A DNA stretch of 64,000 nt. It comes from Wurfbainia villosa (taxonomy: Eukaryota; Streptophyta; Magnoliopsida; Zingiberales; Zingiberaceae). Shown here piece after piece: positions 32,552-43,337 of this stretch. The position numbers were made by a program, and so were the translations under genes. The notes beneath the pieces were generated by a model. It saw nothing but the letters and a program-made list of their open reading frames with translations. It was not told the origin of the DNA and did no database searches. Numbering within the stretch: the first letter of the stretch is position 1; every line of letters starts with the position of its first letter. Location of the stretch: positions 13,873,153 through 13,937,152 of the forward strand of contig CM045998.1 of NCBI GenBank assembly GCA_025175895.1, read 5' to 3'.

Positions 32552-34956
32552 CTAGCATCTTTGATAGTTATAACCATTAACCAAATAGTTAAACAAAGCA
32601 ATTAAAAACATAAAAGAGTTCATAAAAATTAAAACAGAAAGTTCAATAAAGTCTATGAAACTAAATGAACAATACAATATTTTTTTTAAAATTTCATCGA
32701 TCATGACATCATCCATATCAAATTCTTTTGATTCTCTTCCATCTTCTTTCTCTTCGTTAATATCCTCTCGAGCATTTGATCCTTGTTGGGACAACGTTAT
32801 TTTGATACTTGTATTGTCTTCGTTATCTTTATTTCCATATAAAATATACAAAAAAAGATAGCTAAAAATAAAATCACAATAAACTAATATATCAACTAAG
32901 TCAAGAATATAATTAAAAAGTTATAAACAACATTACCAATAGCATAACCATATAACAAATTGCGAGCGCAAATAAGAGTTTGCACTTTTTCATGAAGGGT
33001 GCAACTTCTATACTTGGTAAGAACACGAGTACCAATGGAAAAAGCTGATTCTGATGCAACAATAGTTATAGGAATAGCCAAAACATCACATGCCATTAGT
33101 GCAAGGGTAGGGTATCGATGCTTTTGATTCTTCCAATGCTCCAAAACATCCAAATCTTGATAATATGCAAATTCAAGTTTTGGTTCCTCCAAATAGAGAT
33201 CTAATTGAGATTTTCCAGCACTTGTAATTGTTTGACTATCATATGCCATGATTTCCTATATTAATTGGAATAGTGGTGAGTAGTGACAAGAAAATATAAA
33301 TTAATTAGAGTATATAAGAAAAAAAGTATTTAGAGTACTTACATCAAAGATTCTTTTGTTCTTTCCTTTAACTCCTACACTTTGCGGAGGTGTATGTGCA
33401 GTAGAAGAAGATTGTGGTTGTGAAGAACTTACCTTGGTAGCAGTAGAATATTGATCAAAAAGCTTATACAATTTTATCTTCACAAATTTCATCTTCTCTT
33501 GGAATTTGACATAATCACTCTCAACCTTTGAATAAAAAAACTCCAACATCGAAAACTTTATTCGTGGGTCAAGAATAACCCCAAATGCAAGCACCATGCT
33601 ATATTGAGTCCAATACTTGTCAAATTTCTCCATCATTCTTTTACACATACAACTTATCACCTCATCTTCATTCGATAAGTTTTCCTTTAACAAAACTTCA
33701 ATCTTCCAGACTTGCATAAAATACAAATTTGATGTAGGATATGAAGAACCAGATATCAAATTGGTAGTCTCATAAAATGGTTCAAGGAACTCACATATTT
33801 TCTCTCCTCTTTTCCACTCTTCACTTGAAGGACAATATTTATAATTCTTATCGTTGAATTGAAGAGAAGCAAAAGCTTTTTTATATTTGATGGCACTATC
33901 CAACATTAAATATGTTGAGTTCCAACGAGTAGACACATCCAATCGCAAACCAATACTAGTATCAATGTTACCGACTGCTTGTACACATTCTTTAAACCTC
34001 TTCATTCTAGTCTCTGAACCTTTAACATACTTGATTGATTCTCTAATTTTATTCAAAGCTACAGTAGCAACTTTCAAACCTTCTTGAACAATTAGATTCA
34101 ATATATGAGCAGAGCAATGAACATGAAAAAACTCACCTTCACACAATAAGCTATCATGCAAAGAAAGTTGCTCTTTCAAATGAACTTGCATATTGTCATT
34201 ACTAGATGCATTATCCAATGTCAAAGAGAAAACTTTTTTCTCAATCCCCCATTCCTTTAAATATTTAAATAATTTTGCAGCTAATTCAACTCCTGAATGT
34301 GGAGGAGGCATATGAGAAAAATTAAGTATTTTACTGTTCAATTTCCAATCATTATCAACAAAATGAGCAGTCAAGCAAATATAACCCTCACTAGTGCATG
34401 CTGTCCACAAATCTGAAGTTAAACAAATTCTATTCCGAATAGTAGCCAAAACATACTTAAGTTTCTCTTTCTCTCTCAAGTAGATTTGGTTAATATCAGA
34501 AACATGAGTATTTCTAGAAATACAAGCAACATCTGGATTTAAGTATTTCATCCAAGCTCTAATACCATCATACTCGACAAATGAAAATGATAAATTATGT
34601 CTTATGATTGCACAAGCCAGTAACTCACGTGAAATCTTTTGGTCTATTTTCCTAGACCTCATTTTCCCATCTTGATCAAGAATCATTTGTCCTACATCAT
34701 GGAACTTTAATTTGGTGCAAGTTTTAATATGACGCCACAATGTAGAAGTTCCATAAAGTTTGCCTCCACATTTATATTGTTTTTTACATCCATTGCATTC
34801 AGCTTTATTTATACCATCAGTCTCTTCAATTTTCTTAAAAATTACCCAAATATCAGAAGTTTCTCTAGACTTTTTAATTGACCCCTTGTAATGCTTAGCA
34901 CTTTCCAATTCATCAGCGTCTGAACTAATAGTTTGATTTTGAGAAGAAGAATTCAT
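32552..34956 (-). CDS. hAT transposase (BED finger, RICESLEEPER-like), 3-exon model
   Basis: Cuts and pastes the element in the nucleus. Inferred exons are 34956-33343, 33255-32937 and 32826-32552, about 735 residues. Intron 1 (33342-33256) has donor GTAAGT and acceptor ATATAG; intron 2 (32936-32827) has donor GTAATG and acceptor AAATAAAG. Both joins keep frame. Residues 54-80 form a BED zinc finger (C54, C57, H76, C80). The RNase H-like core has LTSDLWT and SLTLDNASSND, with HVHCSAHILNL after it. Exon 2 is the hAT dimerisation domain (YPTLALMACDVLAIP, ASESAFS). No stop or shift is seen. The last exon is the least certain part. Element B does not interrupt the gene. Confidence 0.82.
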
Positions 34957-35837
34957 TTCAAATCAATCTGTAATAAAAGAAAAGTTTTAGTTAAAAAAAA
35001 ACAATCAGAGAGCCTGTCATGCAAAATACAAAAGTAGTTCAAAATCAAGAAAAGTTCTTATGCAATGATAGAACAAAAGCAAAAGAAAAATCAGTACTTA
35101 TGCAACGACATCAAGCATGGAAAAACAATAAGGCACTCCAAAACTCAAAAGGTCGTCTTTTTTTCTCCCACCAACACCTCTTGGACTCGGATTACCAAAA
35201 GCATGTTAGAAAAACCTAAAACAATGAATACAATCTAACAACTGCATAAATCCTATATCATAGCACCAAGGTTATAGAGGGACACGGATCAAAGAGGGAA
35301 AGAATATCAAATCAATAAACTAGAAGAGGAAGAGATTGAACTGGCTACCTTCCACCGTCAATTGCAAATTAAAAACATAGAAAAGGTAGAAAAATAGAAG
35401 GAACTAGGAAGGAAGCAAAAATCTTACTTCAAACAGACTAAGAACTTGGAGTTAGAGATCTCAGATCAGGGAGGCAGAGACTGCGAGCTTGGGCCTTTGA
35501 GACTAGAGACTAACTAGGTGAGTGAAGACTGAGACGCAGGCAACCGATTTAGCTCCTCCTGGACTCTCGGTACTTCACCGCAAACTTGAAGCAGCGATCC
35601 AGATCGACGAAGGTCGCAACCTCACAGGGCGGATGATCGAAGAGAAGAGGTCGGAGGAGGCAGAGTCACAATCTCGCAGAGAGGCGAAGGAGACCTGCAG
35701 CACGTAGGGTTTCTACGAGAGACAGCGAGTCAGCGAGAGAGGGAAGGAATAAGGGATTTCGATTTTTGAGACTTTCGGCTTTCGCGAATCAAGGATTCAT
35801 GATTTCACTTGCGCGCTCCGCTGCTCCCTGTGGCCCT
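34957..35837 (-). other. hAT T upstream region and transposase leader
   Basis: No protein is recognised. The part nearest the gene is AT-rich; 35440-35760 is more GC-rich with a pyrimidine-rich minus strand, as in plant 5' leaders. It presumably carries the transposase promoter, but I cannot place a TATA box with confidence. Confidence 0.4.
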
Positions 35838-36000
35838 CAGCCCGCGGGTCAACCCATCCCATGGCGGGTCAACCCGCGGCGGGTCACAGCCCGTCGCGGG
35901 TTGATTAATTTAAGCCCGCCAAAAAATAAATGGATAAAATTTCAACCCAACCCGTTGAAATTTTTTGGCGGGGCGGGCCAACCGGACGGGCCCAACCCAA
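35838..36000. repeat. Right subterminal repeats of hAT T
   Basis: Repeated CGGGTCAACCC, GGCGGG and GGGCCAACC strings match the left subterminal block in inverted sense, ending in the TTGACAGCTCTA terminus at 36013. These are probable transposase binding sites. Confidence 0.75.
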
Positions 36001-36021
36001 ATTGACAGCTCTACTTGTACT

Positions 36022-36124
36022 CCTCAGCAGTCAAGACAATATCAAGATTCCTTTTCCAATCAACATAATTGGGTCCAGTAAGTTTATTCTCTTTTAGTAT
36101 CACAGCAAGTGGATTGAAAGTCAT
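36022..36124 (-). pseudogene. Gag N-terminus of element A, upstream of the hAT insertion
   Basis: ATG at 36124-36122 starts a frame with the classic Copia gag opening (NPLAVILKENKLTGPNYVDW, then LDIVLTAEEYK) that breaks off at the CTTGTACT duplication. It continues at 22021. Confidence 0.85.
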
Positions 36125-37164
36125 TTTTGAAAAACCTAAGAATCACATAGATCAAAACTTTAGATTTCAAAAAATTATTGATTCCTCAAACAATAAAATT
36201 TTAAAATCAACTAACACCTCAAAACACCGAGAATATCATATGTCACGATCGTGTGGACGTATACGAATTCTACATTTGTAAGAGGAGGTTTTACCCATTA
36301 ATTTTACTATCTTGTCAACCTAACTTTTTGACAAATAAAATTAATAGTTGGTTCCTCTTCGGCCCTACAAATAAAAGTAGTGACTTTGATGGGGAGGATA
36401 CTCCTATTTGCATCTAAGTGTTCACCATTACTTGGTACCAAGGCAATTATCTCGGGTTATATGCCTTCCGATGGGGAAGTACACACGCTCCTTAATAATT
36501 TCCTATAATCATATTCGACCCTGTGATCCACAAACAAACTCATCTGATATGGAGGAAGGCACTCAGAGCTGACGCGCAAGTTTGTTTGCATCACATGTCA
36601 AATTGTAATGGAGGCAGTGAGAATTTATAAAAATATCCCTCTCTCACTTAGTAATTTAAAAATTGAAGAGTTTTCCTAGCCTACGACATGCATATCAAAC
36701 AAGAAGCAATAAATATGGAAAAAAATATTTTCCAACTATTATGACTTTTGTTCTCTAATATGCCTCTCATCGTATCGCCATCTCGTCCGCTCCTCCCTAC
36801 GCCATGTACAAGCCATCCGGAGATCCGAGCCGAGAAAAACTATTTTAATTTACATCCATCGATCCTATACTCCATGAAGGAGTGTACATGAAATCTAGAT
36901 CGAAAGTAAACTAAAATAAAAAGAGTGGTTAAACAATGTCGTACTTAATTACAAAAATTAAATACTAGTCTCGTCAACCCCGAGGATTCAAATAACATAT
37001 AATTACACACATACAATCACATACACACATATGACCATAATAGTTGGATCCTATGCCTGCAACCAAAAAGTTAACCTACGCACATCCTACTATTATCCGG
37101 CACATATAATATATGAAAAGTGCATAAAAGTAGCCGAATCCTAAACACACAAAACCGAAAACCG
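36125..37164 (-). other. 5' untranslated region of element A
   Basis: About 1 kb between primer-binding site and gag, AT-rich, no sustained frame and no feature I recognise. A leader of this length is long for a Copia element. Confidence 0.5.
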
Positions 37165-37180
37165 TGGCTCTGATACTACT
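37165..37180 (-). other. Primer-binding site of element A
   Basis: The minus strand reads AGTAGTATCAGAGCCA next to the LTR. The core TATCAGAGCCA matches the initiator-Met tRNA complement, with one mismatch (TAG for TGG) near the LTR. Confidence 0.8.
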
Positions 37181-39103
37181 TGAAGGGAGGAAACTTCGCT
37201 TCCCACTTCAACTCGGTCGCTTGTTCAAGGCAATCCCGTCTATGTCCCCGGATAAAAAAATTTATCCTTGACAAAGATGGATTACCCAAGCAACCGTTCC
37301 ATCATCGTGTTATTCGATTAGAGTGGTCACTTGAACAAACTTGTTGTTCAAGCAACCTACCTCTATTCTTCGAATAGCCACGGAATAGACGATGTACGGA
37401 TCGCCGGTTTTTGTGTTTGTATTCGGGGTCCAAGTAAATTAACCACATAACAAAGTAAACAACCATATATATAATACAAAAGAACACTAATCAAAATAAA
37501 CAAGATTATACCTCTTGTTATACCTCTTGATCTTTTATTGTATGTCCTTCCTCCTTTTGAACGTCGTGTGGGCGACGATCTTCCAAAAGTCGAAGCCTCA
37601 TAGATCACGTTCTTCCCTTCCTTGCTCGCTCCGAACGAAGGGAAGAATGAAACAAAACTCTTCTCCTATCTAGGACCGGCCACCAAGTCAATGAACTTGA
37701 TGTTGCCACCGGCCAAGGAGGAGAACAAGGAGTATAGGTGCTGGCCAAAAGCTCCAAGGGAAGAGACCCTAGCTCTTGCCGCCAGCCAAGGAGGAGAGAA
37801 AGAGGATTGGGATGCCGACCAAGGATGAGAGGAAAAAGAGAGGCGCCAGCCAAAACCCTAGGAAGAAGGGAAAGTCTTGCCGCCCAAGGTTTCTCCAAAC
37901 CCTAGCCGCCCAATGCCTCTCCAAGCCCTAGCCGCCCAAAACCCTAATCTCTCTTGATATTCTTGCCGCCCACCCCTTAAGCCTGCTTTTATAGAGCTAG
38001 GCTTAAGCCTCCTTTTAATATCCACCGTTGGATCTAGGGATTTAATCTCAACCGTCGGATCTAGGGATTTAATCTCAACTGTCGGATCTAGAGATTTAAT
38101 CTCCACCGTCGGATCTAAAGATTTAATCTCCACCGTTGGATCTAGAGATTTAATCTCCACCGTCGGATCTAGAGTTTCATTTTCCATCATCGGATCTAGG
38201 CTCCATGAGGGTTTTAATAGGCTACAATAGGAACCATGAGGAGGAGTTGGATCTTGGCCACCCAATGGATCAAGCCCACATAAAGTCCGATCCATTAATG
38301 ATAATCCATTCCACTAGATGATTATCATTGATCTACCTCACCAACCCCCATAAGTTAATATGGGCTCCATATATTATTTGTACATATATCTTCCCATGTT
38401 TAAGATATCTAATATCTGTCGATTAATTAATTTACTGACAATTAATTAATCAACATCTAACTCCATGAGTAGTACCACTTAACCTTATCATCATGCCGGA
38501 CCAACTCCACCTATAGGGTTTACATGATGAACCTTATGAGCTCCTCAAGGGGACATCATCATCCTAATATATAGGACACGGTTTGCTCCTATAATCAATG
38601 GCACACCATATAAATAATATCATTTCCCAACTTACCGAGCCTATCGATTTACTCTATAAATCTCGCCCATTGGTAAATCAAAGAAATGAATACTAAGTAT
38701 ATGTGCCCGTTATTATATTGGGATTAAGATCATTATAACATAATATCTGAGGTCCGATTCAATTATGTAGTCAGCAATAAATCGAATCACCTCTAAGTCG
38801 GTCCTACTCAATACACTCAAAGTGTACTAGTGTAATTCTATGGTCAAGACAAATCAATACCAAATTACACTACAACCATACCAATGGTTTGTCCAAAACC
38901 ATCTCGGTTATGAGCCTTTACTTATACTTCACAAGGAACTGATAACATGATCTCCCATGTGACACTACCCACTATGTTATCTACAATGTAATGTATTAGA
39001 CAATATGCATAACCATAAATATGCAAACAATGATCATGTGATTCTTATTTCAAAAATAAAGATGTTCATACAAAAGATAGACTTTTCAGTATACATCCCA
39101 ACA
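37181..39103 (-). repeat. Right (5') LTR of element A
   Basis: 1923 bp, TGAAGGGAGG to CATCCCAACA, uninterrupted. A minus-strand TATA box (CTATAAAAGC) lies near 37984-37993 and the seven 27-bp tandem repeats at 38012-38190. It matches the split left LTR throughout with scattered substitutions, so A is younger than E. Frames inside it are not genes. Confidence 0.92.
38012..38190. repeat. 27-bp tandem repeat, about 7 copies (right LTR of A)
   Basis: Same unit and copy number as at 8897-9085, with less divergence among copies here. The shared motif is CCGTCGGATCTAG. Confidence 0.85.
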
Positions 39104-41561
39104 GCTGAGACCTGGAATTATCCTTGTCTATCTGGAAGTTGGCATCCGTATACCTGCGTATTTTCATATCACCCTCTCCATATGTTAGAAACACATCCTT
39201 AGTTCTTCTCAAGTACTTAAAGATTGTCTTAATAGCCGCCCAATAATCCATTCCTGGATCAGACTGGTATTTGCTCGTGACACTCAGAGCATATGATACA
39301 TCAAGTCTCGTACATAACATAGCATACATGATAGATCCTATTGTGGATGCATAGGGGATCTTACTCATGCAAATCCTCTTGTCTATTGTGCGCGGACACA
39401 TAGACTTCGAAAGGTGTATCCCATGCATGATGGGAAGGAAACCTTTCTTGGATTCCGACATGCTAAACCTCTTTAGCACTCGGTCTATATATGTAGACAG
39501 TGACAGACCAAGCAACCATTTCGATCTATCTCTATAGATCTTAATTCCGAGGATGTAGGTTGCTTCTCCCAGGTCTTTCATGGAGAATATTTTGGATAAC
39601 CAAATTTTGACCGACTGTAAGACAAATATTTTGTTTCCTATAAGTAATATGTCATCGACATACAACACTAGGAACACGACAACACTTCCACTAACCTTCT
39701 TGTACACACAAGGTTCGTCTGGATTTTGTGAGAAATCAAACCTTTTGATTGTCTCATCAAAACGAATATTCTAGCTCCTGGATGCTTGCTTTAGTCCATA
39801 TATGGACCGTCGAAGTTTGCATACCTTGGTTTTATCAACTGATGTGAAACCCTCAGGCTGTGTTATATACATGTCCTCGAGTAGGTTTCCATTAAGGAAA
39901 GTCATTTTCACATCCATCTACCATATCTCATAATCATAATGAGCCGCTATGGCCAGGAGCTTCCGAATGGATTTAAGCATAGCTACTGGTGAATAGGTCT
40001 CGTCATAATCAATACCTTGCTTTTGACGATAGCCTTTCGCCACTAATTTAGCCTTATAGGTAATCGCATTACCATCCATGTCGGTTTTCTTCTTGAAAAT
40101 CCACTTGCACCCTATAAGCTTAATGCCTTCAGGTGGGTCCCCCAAGTTCCAAACTTGATTTTCATACATGGAATCCATTTCCGACTTCATGGCTTCAAGC
40201 CATTTGTCCCTTTTTGAACTTTTCAAAACTTCTTCATAACTGGTAGGCTCCTCATCATTAATGAGTAACACGTCGTTCGATTCACTTACGAGAAATCCAT
40301 ATCTCTAAGGAATGTTGCATGTTCTACCAGATCTACGAAGATGTGATATTAAAATAGGTTCAGTCAATGACTCATCACTATGAGTTATCGGTTGTGGTGC
40401 TTGACCAGGTATCTCATCAATGTCTATTGGAGTCTCTTGAACCTCCTCAAGTTCAATAACACTCCCACTATTTTCTTGCAAGAGAAACTCTTTCTCTAGA
40501 AACACAACATGCCTTGAAACAAATACCTTTTATTCCACAGGATGATAGAATTGGTAACCCTTCATTTCCTTAGGGTATCCAATAAATAGACATTTATCAA
40601 CGTCCAATTTGTCTGATACAGTCCACTTCACATAAGCAGGACAATCTCATATCTTCAAGTAAGATAAATGAGATTTCTTACTATTTCATATCTCATATGG
40701 AGTAGTAGAGACTACATTGGTCGGGACTCTGTTTAGCAAGTAAACAACTGTCTGAAGTGCATATCCCCAAAAGGACTTGGGAAGATTCGCATGATTCATC
40801 ATTAACCTAACCATGTCCAACAAGATTTGGTTTCGCCTCTCAGATACACCATTATGCTGTGGTGTATACGATGGAGTCCATTGAGACAATATACCATTAT
40901 CCCTTAGATAATCCAGAAACTTTTGACTCAAGTATTCACCACCTCGATCAGATCGAAGTATTTTAATACTTTTGCCAAGTTGTTTCTCCACTTCATTTCT
41001 GAATTATTTAAACTTTTCAAAGGCTTTAAACTTGTGTTTCATCAAGAACATATACCCAAATAATGAGTGATCATCGATAAAGGTAATGAATTAACTATAG
41101 CCTCCTAGAGCATGAGTTGGCATAGGTCTGCATACATGAGTAGGTATTAGACCAAATAACTCTCCCACCGGTTCACCTTTTCTAGTAAAAGGTAACTTAG
41201 TCATCTTACCTTTTAAGCACGATTCGTATGTATCGAATGAATCAAATTCAAACGATTTCAGAATTCCACATCAGTGTAATTCGGACATGCATTTCTTGCT
41301 TACATGGCCAAGACGACAATGCCACATGTAGGAGGCTAATTGATTATCTTTTTGAGCACGCTTGTTGCTCGCTTCGATATTGAAAATGTCACTGGATACG
41401 TCTAACGTATATATACCATTGCATAAAAATTTCTGTCCCATAAAGAACGTCATTCAAAGTTATGTAACAATAATTATTACTAAAAGTCAAATGATACCCA
41501 TTTCTATTTAAGCAGAAAATAGAAACAATATTCTTTATTAACGAATGATGATACCACTATT
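39104..41561 (-). pseudogene. Copia pol of element E (pre-integrase to RNase H), heavily broken
   Basis: Minus-strand blocks in order: pre-integrase (WHCRLGHVSKKCMSEL, 41340 region), integrase pieces (LRSDRGGEYLS and TPSYTPQHNGVSERRN, 40970-40850), RT (WIFKKKTDMDGNA, then KSIRKLLAIAAHYDYE near 39930, and YVDDILLIGN near 39650) and the start of RNase H (YTDANFQIDKDNS) ending at the GCTGA junction. Stops and shifts separate the blocks. Gag and protease are missing. A primer-binding-like TGGTATCAT lies at about 41549-41557. Confidence 0.82.
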
Positions 41562-42767
41562 GGGTTTCCGGGGCACCGACGTGGGCATGTGTTCGAACAT
41601 ATTTCGTAAACATGCATAGCGAAAGCAAATAAAAATACGCAATAACTAACTTATTACATCACACACACCACACGCATGCAGGATACAATAGTGTAGACAT
41701 AATCGTACATTTAAATTTTGCAATAAAGGAAATTACACTAGGTATACCTGACGAATAACACGTAGCGGAAAGGGCATCAACCTTAGAGACCCTCGTAAGT
41801 TTCACGAGAGATACTAGTCTTGTGTCGAAGACATTTTGATCGAGAGATGATCACAAAACAAGTTTCACAAACTTGTCTTCTCTGAAACCTTTCAGCAGCT
41901 ACAGTGAATCGTGCCCCGTTCCCTTCACTTATCTTATACCAACTTGGTTCAGGACATGGTCTGTGTGTCAGCTCCCACTAGGCTGACTACGTCACACCTA
42001 GCCCAAGTATCATTTCCTCATCCTGCGGATTCTAGTTAGTGCACATGTATCCAAGAGTATCATACTCTAAACATGTAATGCTTTGGCCAAAGACTTTAGT
42101 AACAATCCGACGAGTGGCCACAGGGTATACTTCTCCTCGCAAGGAGTGGTGAATCATTTGTAGGCTATTCAAATATCTTCGGACACTTCGACTTATACCC
42201 AATCATCCCGGGTCCACATCTCCTCGGAGATGCTTGCTTAAGATGTCAAAGCATAAGTCTCCATGACCAAGATGACTTGAACACCGCAAGTCAAAGGAAC
42301 ATCGCACTTAAGTTGCAGTAAGAACTTCATTGACAAATCTGTATATGCAGAGAACCATGTGAAGTCTTACATCTGATCACTTTAATGAGCTAGTTACTAT
42401 AACTAGCATCCACGGTTAACTCCGGACATCCCAATGTCTCCAGCCAGTGAGAAATAGCTGCTTGGATAAACCAAAGAGTATAACTTGTGCTAGTCTCAAT
42501 AGAATTGATGGCATCCGAATGCATCAATTTATCGACTAAGGATAATTTCAATAAATCACAATTACACATGTAGAGATACTCACTAGTTGTTATCCAATCA
42601 TAAATTTTCTCATGCTATGAATTGAATTGTGGACATTCAATAAATGAGTTTAAGATCCAATCAAATACATAAAAACATGTACACTCAAATAGTGAATCTT
42701 CATTTATCAAATAAATGGTACAACCATAAAGCGATTGTCTTAGGACACCTCTCATATATAATTAACA
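41562..42767 (-). repeat. Right (5') LTR of element E, internally deleted
   Basis: 1206 bp, from TGGGTTTCC to ATTAACA on the plus strand. It aligns to 5783-7617 but lacks about 75 bp after 41800 and about 750 bp near 41880. The first ~180 bp here are the part lost from the left LTR. No gene. Confidence 0.75.
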
Positions 42768-43304
42768 GAATAAGTTTGAGCAAGCTTCGATAGCTACAAG
42801 AAGCACCCGAATGTTTCGATGGTTCAATATCTCAAGGAGATGTCGAATATGATTCAGGAGCTTAAAATTGCTGATCATGAGCTGACAGATGAACAATAGG
42901 TTCAGGTAGTTATTCGTTCCCTTTCGGATTCTTGAAAAACCATGAAGAAAACCTTAACTTACAGTGAGAGTATTAAGACTTTCACTAACATCTCACGCCA
43001 TGTTGAACTGGAGGTGGAGAGAGTAGAATCTGCAAGGATTTCTGGCCAAGCCTATTTGGCTGTCGATTCTGCTGGATCATCTGGATCCAAGAAAAAGAAA
43101 TGGTTCAAGAAAGGAAAGGGAAAGAAGAAGGAAGTTGTTGTTGCTGGAGAAGGCTCAATCAAGAAGAAGAGCAAGAGGACAAGAAAGAAACCTAAAAGTA
43201 AGGTGTCTTACTTTAACCGTGGCAAAAAGGGTCACTACGCTCGGGAATGTACTGAGTCGAAAAAAGTAACTTCAAGTATGTCTTTTGAGCATTTTTTTTG
43301 TTAG
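42768..43304 (+). pseudogene. Gag C-terminal part of element G
   Basis: The frame reads YKKHPNVSMVQYLKEM and LKIADHELTDEQ, then TAG at 42898 and TGA at about 42934 where Trp is usual. It is then open to 43304 with a lysine-rich linker. The zinc knuckle is destroyed: it reads YFNRGKKGHYAREC, with both leading cysteines replaced by Tyr and Arg. Confidence 0.75.
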
Positions 43305-43337
43305 TTCTGTGTTGTTGGTTGATTTTTATCCTTTGTA

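Larger units (their letters stand above)
22030..36013 (-). mobile_element. hAT transposon T with captured host gene pieces
   Basis: Perfect 8-bp duplication CTTGTACT at 22022-22029 and 36014-36021. Terminal inverted repeats are TAGAGTTGTCAA on the left and, read inward, TAGAGCTGTCAA on the right (11 of 12). Both ends carry GC-rich subterminal repeats. An 8-bp duplication and a BED-finger transposase are hAT hallmarks. Minus element B and its duplication, T is about 6.0 kb. It inserted in gag of element A. The transposase gene lies at the right end and cargo at the left. Confidence 0.93.
8065..39103 (-). mobile_element. Copia element A (Tork/TAR-like), interrupted by D and by hAT T
   Basis: Both ends carry the duplication GCTGA (8060-8064 and 39104-39108), which falls inside RNase H of element E. 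LTR ends are TGAAGGGAGG and CATCCCAACA. Without its insertions the element is about 8.5 kb with LTRs of about 1.92 kb. Element D sits in the left LTR at 9470; hAT T sits in gag at 22030. Pol is one frame with three stops. The clade guess rests on RT and RNase H wording only. Confidence 0.9.
5783..42767 (-). mobile_element. Degraded Copia element E, split by element A
   Basis: Left part 5783-8064 (LTR and RNase H), right part 39104-42767 (rest of pol and the other LTR). Gag and protease are absent: the right LTR and primer-binding site (41549-41561) are followed almost at once by the pre-integrase domain. Stops and shifts are many, so E is older than A, D, T and B. The right flank is GAATA (42768), but the left flank was lost to F, so no duplication can be read. 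It lies against gag of element G. Confidence 0.75.

Noticed and set aside
32655..32861. Plus-strand frame of 68 residues opposite the transposase tail
   Set aside because: It is antisense to the acidic last exon of the hAT transposase and is Ser/Phe-rich by complementarity.
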